Part shown: in pieces, positions 1 to 6,498 of the stretch | Numbering within the stretch: position 1 is the first letter of the stretch | How the letters are laid out: the number at the start of each line of letters is the position of its first letter | DNA from: an uncultured Parvimonas sp. | Lineage (GTDB): Bacteria > Bacillota > Clostridia > Tissierellales > Peptoniphilaceae | Direction of reading: 5' to 3' | Assembly: GCA_902470455.1 (NCBI GenBank) | Contig: CABRGI010000032.1 | Coordinates: 1 to 7,879, forward strand | Length of the DNA: 7,879 bases | The notes under the pieces: model-generated | Databases searched by the model: none | Seen by the model: the letters and a program-made list of their open reading frames with translations, nothing else | Told to the model about the DNA's origin: nothing | Program-made: the position numbers and the translations under genes

Positions 1-439
1 AAGAAAGTTCTTCTTCTGAAACAATTCCTAAAGCTATTGCATGGTCATCATTTATTAGAGGATCATTGAGTTCATCATTTTTATAGCTCAGTTCAAAAAT
101 TGGCTTTTTTAATTTCATACCTTCTTCTAAACCATATCTTTTAGCCATAGAACCCGCTACTATATTTCTAGTAATAACTTCTAAAGGAATAATTTTAACA
201 TGTTTACAGATTTGGTCGGTATCATTCACTTTTTTAATAAAATGAGTTTCTATTCCATTTCTTTCTAAATACTCAAAAATAAATGAGGTGATTGTATTAT
301 TTAAAATGCCTTTTTTATCAAATTCCTCCTTTTTTTCTCCATTAAATGCAGTTGCACTATTTTTATAATGAATATATATTTCTTCATTATTTTCACATTG
401 AAATAATTGTTTTGCCTTGCCTTCATATAAAAGTTTCAT
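1..439 (-). CDS. purC: Phosphoribosylaminoimidazole-succinocarboxamide (SAICAR) synthetase, canonical copy, 3' end outside window
   Basis: This enzyme joins aspartate to CAIR using ATP, giving SAICAR in cytosolic purine synthesis. I translated 146 codons from the ATG at 439; the frame is open to the window edge, so roughly the last 90 residues are missing. It opens MKLLYEGKAKQLF, followed by the nucleotide-binding NSATAFNGEKK block (about residues 27-37), EVITRNIVAGSMAKR (about 92-106) and ELSYKNDELNDPLINDDHA (about 118-136). These are textbook PurC blocks, so the identity is secure. The start is set by AAAGGAG at 449-455, nine bases upstream and embedded in the last codons of the preceding gene, whose stop lies one base away; this implies translational coupling. 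It is the last visible gene of the cluster. It is much closer to the PurC consensus than the second copy at 5742-6419. Confidence 0.95.
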   Translation of the reverse strand, partial: MKLLYEGKAKQLFQCENNEEIYIHYKNSATAFNGEKKEEFDKKGILNNTITSFIFEYLERNGIETHFIKKVNDTDQICKHVKIIPLEVITRNIVAGSMAKRYGLEEGMKLKKPIFELSYKNDELNDPLINDDHAIALGIVSEEELS

Positions 440-440
440 A

Positions 441-1523
441 TTATTTTTCTCCTTTAAAATAATTTACACCATTTTCAAATATATTTTGAATTCCTTTTAT
501 AGTTTTATTTTTATATAAACCGGTTCCATAACGCTCACTATGTCCCATTTTCCCTAAAACCAATCCGTCTTCACTAATCATACCTTCAATGGCATATAAT
601 GAACCATTAGGATTAAATTTTCCATTGCTACTTGCATTACCTTCAAAATCACAGTATTGGAAGGCACATAAATCCTTAAATTTCTCAATATTGTTCCCAA
701 CAAGTTTTCCTTCACCATGACTAAACATAATTTCATGCAATTGTCCAATTTCAAAATCTTGAGTCCAAGGAGAGTTTAAATTTGCAACACGAGTTATAGC
801 ACTTGTTGAAATATGATGATAACTGTCATTTCTGTATAATGTCAAGTCATCTTCAGTTAAAGACTTTATTCTTCCGTAAGGTATAAGTCCTGACTTAATT
901 AATGCTTGAAATCCGTTACAAATACCCAAAATTAATTTTTTATCATCTAAATGTTTATGAATTGCATCTTTAACTTTTTCATTTTTCAAAACATTTACTA
1001 TAAACTTTGCACTTCCATCCGGTTCATCTCCACTAGAAAATCCTCCTGGTATCATAATAATGTGTGCATCTTTTATTCCATTTACTAATTCTTCAATTGA
1101 CTTTTCGATATCATCTTCTTTTTTATTTCTAAAAATAACAGTTTTTGTTGTAGCTCCTGCATCAATAAATGCTTTTTCTACGTCATATTCGCAATTTGTT
1201 CCAGGAAATATAGGAATTAAGACATTTACATTTTCAATATATTCTTTGTAATATTTTTTTTCATTTTTGTCATTAGATAAATTTTCACAATTTCCACAAT
1301 CTAAATTTTGATATAAAGGATAGATTTTATCTAATGTTTTTGTATATGCATTATATATTTCATCATAATCAAATTTAATTCCATTTATAAATATTTCTTC
1401 ACTAACCATTCCAATTTTTTCAAAAGGTAATTCACAATTTGATTCTACAACAATTGATGCAGGATCAAAATTTAAAATATTTTCCTTATTAACTGTAAAA
1501 CCTAAACCATTTCCAACTGCCAT
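441..1523 (-). CDS. purL: FGAM synthase, C-terminal part with the PurQ-type glutaminase domain (split from purL by a frameshift)
   Basis: This 360-residue frame carries the end of the second synthetase half (residues 1 to about 95, beginning MAVGNGLGF) and a class I glutamine amidotransferase domain (about 99-360) that supplies ammonia for FGAR to FGAM conversion. Visible motifs are IPIFPGTNCEYD (104-115), the nucleophile elbow LGICNGFQAL with Cys202, SHGEGK (268-273) and the His328/Glu330 pair in GHSER. The catalytic triad is therefore complete. In single-chain (clostridial or proteobacterial type) PurL these follow directly on the synthetase region. Here the ATG has no Shine-Dalgarno sequence, unlike every other gene in the window, and the frame is open only back to 1544. 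I infer that this is not a natural separate gene but the detached end of one purL of about 1,225 residues. A standalone PurQ is less likely, because that would lack the first 95 residues. Confidence 0.85.
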   Translation of the reverse strand: MAVGNGLGFTVNKENILNFDPASIVVESNCELPFEKIGMVSEEIFINGIKFDYDEIYNAYTKTLDKIYPLYQNLDCGNCENLSNDKNEKKYYKEYIENVNVLIPIFPGTNCEYDVEKAFIDAGATTKTVIFRNKKEDDIEKSIEELVNGIKDAHIIMIPGGFSSGDEPDGSAKFIVNVLKNEKVKDAIHKHLDDKKLILGICNGFQALIKSGLIPYGRIKSLTEDDLTLYRNDSYHHISTSAITRVANLNSPWTQDFEIGQLHEIMFSHGEGKLVGNNIEKFKDLCAFQYCDFEGNASSNGKFNPNGSLYAIEGMISEDGLVLGKMGHSERYGTGLYKNKTIKGIQNIFENGVNYFKGEK

Positions 1524-1528
1524 TTTTA

Positions 1529-1544
1529 CTAGAGAACTACTACA
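1529..1544 (-). other. Frameshift site inside purL (apparent one-base deletion)
   Basis: Frame 0 of purL ends at TAG (1529-1531) after the residues EEGSVVVL. The downstream frame becomes open at 1544 and runs on as S-L-V-K-M-A-V-G-N. The two frames overlap only in these 16 bases, so the shift must lie here. Reading GTT-nCT-CTA-GTA-AAA-ATG, with one base restored, gives VV-x-LVKMAVGNGLG, the continuity expected in single-chain PurL. No canonical -1 slippery heptamer is visible, so programmed frameshifting is not supported. Confidence 0.8.
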
Positions 1545-4108
1545 CTACCTTCTTCCTGAACATATGCTGATAAAATTTTACCTGATTTTATAAGTTCATT
1601 TATTAGTTCATAGCTTTTTAATGTTTCCTTAATTTCAGGATATCCTTTCGAATTTTTTACAATAGGAACATAATATATATAATTTCCAATTGTTTTTAAT
1701 TCCGGAGAAATTATATTCTTAATTTTAACAGGAGTACATGCAAAAGATATCAATGTTTCAACGACATTTAATTCGTTAAATGTTCCAGACATACTATCTT
1801 TTCCTCCGATACTTGGACATCCTATCTCATTTTGAGCATAGATAGTTCCGAGTAAACTTTGGGTAACTTTTCCCCATTTTTTACTGTCTTTTCCAAGTTT
1901 TTCAAAATATTCTTGGAATGAAAAATATAAATTACTTTTATCTCCACCAACAGCATAAACTTTGGCAACAGATTCTAAAACAGCATAAATAGCTGATAAG
2001 AATGGTGAGTAATGAGATATCTTTGGAATAAATCCATAACTCAAAATTGTAGCTGTATCACTTGTTGAATGAATTGTAGGTAATGCCTGAATACCAGCTT
2101 GAACAGGAGTTAATTGATTTTTACCTGAGAAGGGCATTAATACGGTTGTTGCACCTATTGAAGCATCAAATCTTTGAGCAATTCCTTTTTGGCAAGCCAC
2201 ATTTAATGAAGATAATTCATTTAATACATTTTCTTTAGAAACAATCTTATTTTCAAAAGGATTGCTACCATCATTATCGCATAGTGTTGCTTTTGAGTGT
2301 TGTCTTACTCCACTTGTTGCCAAAAAGTCTGCACTTAAATCCATAACCTTATCATCATAATAATACATCTCAAGTCTTCTTCTATCGGTTATAGTTGCTA
2401 CTTTAGAATATTCTATATTTTCTTTTTCACATTCTTTTATAAAAATTTCATAATCATTTGGTGATATTACAATTGCCATACGTTCTTGTGACTCACTTGT
2501 GGCAATTTCTGTCGGATTTAACCCTTCATATTTCAATAAAACTTTATCTAAATGAATTTCAATTCCATCAGATAATTCTCCGATTGCAACACAAACACCA
2601 CCCGCACCAAAATCATTACATTTTTTAATCAATTTTGTAACTTCAGGTTTTCTAAATAATCTTTGAATTTTTCTCTCTTCAATGGCATTTCCTTTTTGCA
2701 CTTGACTTGATGCTGTTTCAAGAGAATCATTTGTATGAATTAAACTTGAACCGCTTGCTCCTTGAATACCGTCTCTACCTGTTCTTCCTCCAATTAAGAT
2801 TACAATATCATCTTTAACAGGAGTTTCTCTTTTGAAATCTCCGTATTTGACTGCTCCAACAACCGCTCCAACTTCCATATGTTTAGCAACATAAGAGTCA
2901 TCATAGAGTTCCTTTACATAAGTTGTTGCAAGTCCAATTTGATTACCATAAGATGAGTAGCCGCTTGTAGCTTTTGTAGAAATATCAACTTGAGGTAATT
3001 TATGCTTCAAAGTTTCTTCTCTTTTTTGTAAAATATTTCCACAACCTGTTACTCTCATTGCTTGATAAACATAACTTCTTCCGGACAACGGATCTCTAAT
3101 TGCTCCACCAACACAAGTACTCGCTCCACCAAAAGGTTCAATCTCTGTAGGGTGATTATGTGTTTCGTTTTTAAATTGAATTAACCATTTTTCTATTTTT
3201 CCATTATTTTCAATATCAGTAAAAAATGAACAAGCATTAATTTCTTCACTAACCTCTATATTCTTATCATTTAATACTCTTTTGTGATATTTCCCAAATA
3301 TACTTGCCATATCCATTAGAGTTATAGGTTTAGTAATATTTAATTCTTTTCTAACATTTAAATAAATATCAAAAGCACTTTGCATTTCTTTTTGGAAAAG
3401 CTCAGATTCAATTTTAATATCGTCTAAAACAGTTTCAAAAGTTGTATGTCTACAATGATCACTCCAATAACAGTCTAAAACGTAGATTTCAGTTTCAGTA
3501 GGTGTTCTTCCTTCATTTTTGAAATAATCTTGAATGAAAATTAAATCTTCAATATTCATAGCTAGAGACATTTCATTTTTTAAATCAATTAATTCATCTT
3601 TTGAAAAAGAAGAAAAGCCTTTTAAGTCTTTCATTTTTTTCATTTCTGAACTCATTGAAAAACTCAAAATACTCAAATCTTTAACTCTTGATTCAATAGG
3701 ATTAACCAAATATTTTTTTACTTTATCCATTTCATCTTGATTTAAAACTCTATCAAAAATTATAAGTTTTCCGCTTCTTACAGTAATTTTTGAATTATTA
3801 TCTAAAAGAGATACACATTGAACTGCACTATCAGCTCTTTGATCATATTGAGCAGGTAATGTTTCATAAGCAAAATATCTTCCATCTTGTAGTATTATGT
3901 CTTCAACTACTTCATCAATCATTACTTCTGAAAAAACTGAATTTTTGGCTAATTCATAAGTTTTTTCATTGATATTGTAAATGTCATATATAATATAAAG
4001 CTCTAAATCTTTTATTCCTAAATTATATTCAATATTTAAATTGTATTTAAGATCTAAAGCTTCCTTATTATATCCATCCCTCTTCTTAACAAAAATTCTC
4101 TTATCCAT
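1529..4108 (-). CDS. purL: Phosphoribosylformylglycinamidine (FGAM) synthase, synthetase part, prematurely ended
   Basis: ATP-dependent conversion of FGAR to FGAM, the fourth step of IMP synthesis. The 859-residue product shows the expected order of PurL blocks: WSDHCRHTTF (215-224), NETHNHPTEIEPFGGAST (314-331), GGRTGRDGIQGASGSS (440-455), DFGAGGV (499-505), ATSESQERM (536-544) and GGKDSMSGT (768-776). All look intact. The long N-terminus before WSDHCRH and the fused glutaminase that follows match the single-chain clostridial-type enzyme rather than the PurSQL complex; no purS is seen. The start at 4108 is chosen because GGAGG (4113-4117) precedes it; an upstream in-frame ATG at 4132 would place that site inside the gene. 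It follows purM directly. It ends at a stop inside the second AIRS C-terminal-like domain, where the reading continues in the -1 frame (441-1523). With one base restored the protein would be about 1,225 residues, normal for the family. Confidence 0.93.
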   Translation of the reverse strand: MDKRIFVKKRDGYNKEALDLKYNLNIEYNLGIKDLELYIIYDIYNINEKTYELAKNSVFSEVMIDEVVEDIILQDGRYFAYETLPAQYDQRADSAVQCVSLLDNNSKITVRSGKLIIFDRVLNQDEMDKVKKYLVNPIESRVKDLSILSFSMSSEMKKMKDLKGFSSFSKDELIDLKNEMSLAMNIEDLIFIQDYFKNEGRTPTETEIYVLDCYWSDHCRHTTFETVLDDIKIESELFQKEMQSAFDIYLNVRKELNITKPITLMDMASIFGKYHKRVLNDKNIEVSEEINACSFFTDIENNGKIEKWLIQFKNETHNHPTEIEPFGGASTCVGGAIRDPLSGRSYVYQAMRVTGCGNILQKREETLKHKLPQVDISTKATSGYSSYGNQIGLATTYVKELYDDSYVAKHMEVGAVVGAVKYGDFKRETPVKDDIVILIGGRTGRDGIQGASGSSLIHTNDSLETASSQVQKGNAIEERKIQRLFRKPEVTKLIKKCNDFGAGGVCVAIGELSDGIEIHLDKVLLKYEGLNPTEIATSESQERMAIVISPNDYEIFIKECEKENIEYSKVATITDRRRLEMYYYDDKVMDLSADFLATSGVRQHSKATLCDNDGSNPFENKIVSKENVLNELSSLNVACQKGIAQRFDASIGATTVLMPFSGKNQLTPVQAGIQALPTIHSTSDTATILSYGFIPKISHYSPFLSAIYAVLESVAKVYAVGGDKSNLYFSFQEYFEKLGKDSKKWGKVTQSLLGTIYAQNEIGCPSIGGKDSMSGTFNELNVVETLISFACTPVKIKNIISPELKTIGNYIYYVPIVKNSKGYPEIKETLKSYELINELIKSGKILSAYVQEEGSVVVL

Positions 4109-4112
4109 AATT

Positions 4113-4117
4113 CCTCC
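4113..4117 (-). promoter_or_regulatory. Ribosome binding site that sets the purL start
   Basis: GGAGG, four bases before the ATG at 4108. It favours MDKRIFVKKR as the N-terminus over the in-frame ATG 24 bases upstream, which has no such site. Confidence 0.75.
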
Positions 4118-4125
4118 AAAATTTA

Positions 4126-4221
4126 CTAACATAAAATTACTTTAGAATTTCCTTCTACAACTTCTCCAACTTCGTAAATTTCCTCATTCATTTCTTTAAA
4201 TAAGTCTTTTATTCCTTCAAC
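4126..4221 (-). pseudogene. purM: Detached C-terminus of PurM in the -1 frame
   Basis: From the G of the frame-0 ATG codon at 4221-4223, the -1 frame reads V-E-G-I-K-D-L-F-K-E-M-N-E-E, then IYEVGEVVEGNSKVILC and TAG (4126-4128). The segment YEVGEVVEG matches the usual PurM ending (Y-x-I-G-E-V-x-x-G). Compared with a typical PurM, about eight residues are missing between NMGIGM and this segment. The simplest explanation is a deletion of 3k+1 bases, about 25. The fragment has no start or ribosome site of its own and would not be translated without a frameshift. Confidence 0.8.
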
Positions 4222-5126
4222 ATACCTATCCCCATATTAAAAGTTCCATACATTTCTTCTTTTGAAATTTCTCCCCATCTTTGAAGAAGTGAAAAAATTT
4301 CTTTTTGAGGAATATTTTTTTCTATAATTTTAGCATCAACATCATCACCTAAAACTCTTGGTACATTTTCATAAATTCCTCCACCTGTTATATGACAAAG
4401 ACCATTTACCTTAAATTTTTCTAACAAATTAACTATTGATTTCGCATAAATTTTAGTTGGAGTCAAAAGTTCTTCACCTAAAGTTTTTCCTGTTTCAATA
4501 GTATCATTTAATGAAAAGTTTTTATGGTCAAAAATTATTTTTCTTACCAAAGAAAAGCCATTACTATGAACCCCTGAAGATGGTAATGCTAAAATAACAT
4601 TACCTTTTTTTACATTTTTCTTACCATCAATTATTTTATCCTTTTCAACAACACCTACACAAAATCCAGCAATGTCATAATCTTCTTCTTTATATATTCC
4701 AGGCATTTCAGCAGTTTCTCCACCAATTAAAGCACTTCCTGCTTGAATACATCCTTCAGCTACTCCTTCAACAATACTTGCCATTTTTTCTGCAACAAGT
4801 TTTCCGGTAGCAATATAATCTAAAAAGAACAGAGGTTTAGCACCTTGACATAAAATATCATTAACACACATTGCAACACAATCTATTCCAACCGTATTAT
4901 GAACATCCATCATTTGAGCTAATTTTACTTTTGTTCCAACTCCGTCAGTTCCGGAAACTAAAACAGGATTTTTTAAATCTTTTCCAAGTTCAAAAAGTCC
5001 TGAAAAGCCACCTAAATCAGAAAGAACTCCTTCTGTATAAGTATTTTTAATAAATTTTTTAATTAAATTTACTTCATTATATCCTTCATGTTTATTTACA
5101 CCTGCTGATTCATATGTTAATGCCAT
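4209..5126 (-). CDS. purM: Phosphoribosylformylglycinamidine cyclo-ligase (AIR synthetase), C-terminally truncated by frameshift
   Basis: ATP-dependent ring closure of FGAM to AIR, as a cytosolic homodimer. The product is 305 residues, against about 340 usual. Intact blocks: the N-terminal LTYESAGVN, the ATP/metal loop SGTDGVGTK (58-66), VNDILCQGA (88-96), GGETAEMPG (135-143), GVHSNGFSL (185-193), HITGGGIYENVPR (245-257) and GTFNMGIGM (294-302). After GIGM only LKE follows before TAA, where the family continues with a helix and a final strand; that ending is found in the -1 frame at 4126-4221. The start at 5126 is set by GGAGG at 5135-5139. An ATG directly abutting the purE stop would put the ribosome site inside the gene. 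All the obvious substrate loops survive, but losing the last strand of the C-terminal domain would probably harm folding. Whether the truncated protein works is unknown. Confidence 0.9.
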   Translation of the reverse strand: MALTYESAGVNKHEGYNEVNLIKKFIKNTYTEGVLSDLGGFSGLFELGKDLKNPVLVSGTDGVGTKVKLAQMMDVHNTVGIDCVAMCVNDILCQGAKPLFFLDYIATGKLVAEKMASIVEGVAEGCIQAGSALIGGETAEMPGIYKEEDYDIAGFCVGVVEKDKIIDGKKNVKKGNVILALPSSGVHSNGFSLVRKIIFDHKNFSLNDTIETGKTLGEELLTPTKIYAKSIVNLLEKFKVNGLCHITGGGIYENVPRVLGDDVDAKIIEKNIPQKEIFSLLQRWGEISKEEMYGTFNMGIGMLKE

Positions 5127-5134
5127 TAAAATAT

Positions 5135-5139
5135 CCTCC
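5135..5139 (-). promoter_or_regulatory. Ribosome binding site that sets the purM start
   Basis: GGAGG lies eight bases before the ATG at 5126. It overlaps the ATG that touches the purE stop (TAA-ATG-GAGG), so that earlier ATG is unlikely to be used. The arrangement suggests translational coupling of purE and purM. Confidence 0.75.
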
Positions 5140-5141
5140 AT

Positions 5142-5621
5142 TTATATATCTAAATCATCATCCATTTTTTTTACTTGTTCTTTCATCTCAAGCTTATATT
5201 CTTTTAGTTTAACCTTTAATTCATCATATTTTAATGATAAAATTTGTGCAGCTAAAATACCGGCATTTTCAGCACCATCTATTGCTACTGTTGCAACAGG
5301 AACTCCCTTAGGCATTTGAACAGTTGAAAGTAGAGCGTCTAATCCATCAAGTGTTGAAGCCTTAACTGGAACCCCTATAACAGGTACCGTTGAAATACCA
5401 GCTAAAACACCAGCTAAATGAGCTGCTTTACCAGCAAATGCAATAATTAATTCAATCTTATTTTCTTCCATTTTATTAACAAAATCTATTGCAAAGTCTA
5501 ATGAACGATGTGCAGAGATAACTCTTGCATCATATTCTATCTCAAATTTTTTTAAAATATCACAAGTTTTTTTAGCAATATCCTTATCAGAAATACTGCC
5601 CATAATAATAGCTACTTTCAT
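5142..5621 (-). CDS. purE: 5-(carboxyamino)imidazole ribonucleotide mutase (PurE, class I type)
   Basis: Makes CAIR, the substrate of PurC. Class I enzymes rearrange N5-CAIR delivered by PurK; class II enzymes carboxylate AIR directly with CO2. The product is 159 residues, the normal length. Visible: MKVAIIMGSISD (1-12, phosphate loop), SAHRS (36-40, catalytic His), AGKAAHLAGV (63-72) and a long conserved stretch around 86-126 including LSTVQMPKGVPVATVAI. The AAHLAGV loop is of class I type, although the usual AAHLPG proline is Ala here. No purK is visible in the window, so the partner must be elsewhere if this is a true mutase. The start at 5621 follows GGAGGT (5626-5631). An in-frame ATG at 5645 would place the ribosome site inside the protein. 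The stop abuts the purM ribosome site, so the two are probably co-transcribed. Confidence 0.94.
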   Translation of the reverse strand: MKVAIIMGSISDKDIAKKTCDILKKFEIEYDARVISAHRSLDFAIDFVNKMEENKIELIIAFAGKAAHLAGVLAGISTVPVIGVPVKASTLDGLDALLSTVQMPKGVPVATVAIDGAENAGILAAQILSLKYDELKVKLKEYKLEMKEQVKKMDDDLDI

Positions 5622-5625
5622 ATTT

Positions 5626-5631
5626 ACCTCC
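5626..5631 (-). promoter_or_regulatory. Ribosome binding site that sets the purE start
   Basis: GGAGGT, four bases before the ATG at 5621. It lies inside the possible N-terminal extension starting at 5645, which argues against that extension. Confidence 0.75.
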
Positions 5632-5662
5632 AAAATTTTTTTCATACTAAACTTATCTTTTA

Positions 5663-5690
5663 TCTATAATTTACATCTAATAAGTAACAA
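5663..5690 (-). promoter_or_regulatory. Weak candidate promoter for purE-purM-purL-purC
   Basis: On the minus strand, TTGTTA (5685-5690) is followed after 16 bases by TATAGA (5663-5668), each 4/6 to consensus. It lies between a terminator (5711-5737) and purE, where a promoter would be needed if the terminator works. The fit is mediocre in an AT-rich region. Confidence 0.3.
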
Positions 5691-5691
5691 G

Positions 5692-5705
5692 GAACATAAT
5701 TGTTC
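5692..5705. repeat. Short inverted repeat GAACA-TAAT-TGTTC
   Basis: Five-base perfect arms around four bases, just upstream of the candidate purE promoter. One reading (GAACAAT) resembles the core of the Bacillus PurBox (CCGAACWWT), but the CC prefix and the usual 16-17 base separation between two boxes are absent. It is an operator candidate at most. Confidence 0.3.
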
Positions 5706-5710
5706 TCAAT

Positions 5711-5737
5711 ATAAAAAGCCGGAAATATTCTCCGGCT
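5711..5737 (-). terminator. Intrinsic terminator after purC2
   Basis: In the minus-strand transcript AGCCGGA, a seven-base loop and TCCGGCT form a seven-base-pair GC-rich stem followed by UUUUAUAUU. It starts five bases after the purC2 stop. It would end most transcription coming from the riboswitch-controlled promoter before purE. The other strand has no U-run after the stem. Confidence 0.85.
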
Positions 5738-5741
5738 ATAA

Positions 5742-6419
5742 TTATTTAAGCAAAAAAGAATATAAATCAGTTGGTGCAACAATGTTATCTCCATTATAGA
5801 CTCTCATATTGCCACCTGATATTTCGTCAATTAATACAACTTCTCCATCAACTTTACCAAATTCTAACTTAATATCGTATAAAGTAAGTCCTTTTTCTTT
5901 TAAAACATCTCTAATAATAGTACAAATTTCTTTAGTAAGTGCTACTAAGTCTTCATATTCCTTTTCTGTTAATATATTCAACATAACAAGTGCATCCTTA
6001 GTAATTAAAGGATCACATCTTTCATCATCTTTTAATGTGATTTCAACATAAGTATCTAAATCATCATTAGGTTTTGCATATAAACCATATCTTCTTATAA
6101 AACTTCCTACAGCTTTAAATCTACAAATTACTTCTAAACCTTTACCAAAAACTTCGCAAGGTTTTACTGTCATAGTGTTTTCATTTAAATCACAATCTAT
6201 ATAATGAGTTCTAATTCCCTTTTCCTTTAAAATTTCAAAGAAAAATTTAGTAATCTTTAACCCTTCATGACCTACTCCTTCAATTGATAAACCAACAGTA
6301 TTAGCACCCGGATCAAACACTCCATTTTCTCCAGTAACATCATCTTTAAACTTTAAAATGTAATTACCATCTTCGCTCTTGTAAATATCCTTTGTCTTTC
6401 CAGTGTAAATTTTTTCCAT
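5742..6419 (-). CDS. purC: Divergent SAICAR synthetase paralogue (PurC family), riboswitch-controlled
   Basis: A 225-residue PurC-family protein, presumed to convert CAIR and aspartate to SAICAR. Recognisable blocks are KIYTGKTKDIYK (3-14), LEVICRFKAVGSFIRRYG (95-112, matching the E-V-x-x-R...GS signature), DPLITKDAL (136-144) and YDIKLEFG (181-188). It departs from the canonical copy at key places. The NGEKK loop is replaced by TGENGVFDPGANTVG (29-43). The region equivalent to EISPDTCRLWD reads EISGGNMRVYNGDN (199-212), and the C-terminus is shorter. It could be a true isozyme or have drifted in substrate. The start at 6419 is fixed by AGGAGGT (6425-6431); a longer frame to 6476 would run into the leader terminator hairpin. 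It is bounded by the riboswitch upstream and a terminator downstream, so it may form its own transcription unit. Confidence 0.85.
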   Translation of the reverse strand: MEKIYTGKTKDIYKSEDGNYILKFKDDVTGENGVFDPGANTVGLSIEGVGHEGLKITKFFFEILKEKGIRTHYIDCDLNENTMTVKPCEVFGKGLEVICRFKAVGSFIRRYGLYAKPNDDLDTYVEITLKDDERCDPLITKDALVMLNILTEKEYEDLVALTKEICTIIRDVLKEKGLTLYDIKLEFGKVDGEVVLIDEISGGNMRVYNGDNIVAPTDLYSFLLK

Positions 6420-6424
6420 AAAAT

Positions 6425-6431
6425 ACCTCCT
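6425..6431 (-). promoter_or_regulatory. Ribosome binding site that sets the purC2 start
   Basis: AGGAGGT, five bases before the ATG at 6419. It excludes the in-frame ATG at 6476, which lies inside the riboswitch terminator hairpin. Confidence 0.8.
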
Positions 6432-6441
6432 AAAATTAAAC

Positions 6442-6498
6442 ATAAGAAATAAATAAGCCCAGCAAGTAGGCTTCAAGCGAAACCTACCTTCTGGGCTT
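6442..6498 (-). terminator. Riboswitch expression platform: intrinsic terminator
   Basis: In the transcript AAGCCCAG pairs perfectly with CTGGGCTT (outer eight base pairs). Inside, GTAGGTTT pairs with AAGCCTAC (eight base pairs, one G-U), with symmetric three-base bulges between the stems and a six-base loop. The tail is AUUUAUUUCUU. The 5' arm uses bases of the conserved 3' end of the aptamer (GCCC and GTAGG), so aptamer and terminator are mutually exclusive. Ligand binding should therefore allow read-through, making it an ON switch. Confidence 0.85.

Noticed and set aside
1060..1251. Open frame on the plus strand inside the purL glutaminase region
   Set aside because: It lies opposite a strongly conserved coding region, has low-complexity composition typical of an antisense shadow and no ribosome site.
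1524..1544. Programmed -1 frameshifting to make full-length PurL
   Set aside because: No X-XXY-YYZ slippery heptamer precedes the stop and no clear stimulatory stem-loop was seen; an accidental base loss is simpler.
3534..3972. Two short plus-strand open frames opposite the purL N-terminus
   Set aside because: They are complements of conserved PurL sequence, with no ribosome site or recognisable motif.
5809..6051. Plus-strand open frame opposite purC2
   Set aside because: It is a shadow of the PurC-family coding strand and is rich in Ser/Ile from the reverse complement; no start signal.
6420..6476. N-terminal extension of purC2 (starting MKPTCWAYLF)
   Set aside because: This part lies in the leader terminator and upstream of the AGGAGGT site, so it is untranslated RNA, not protein.
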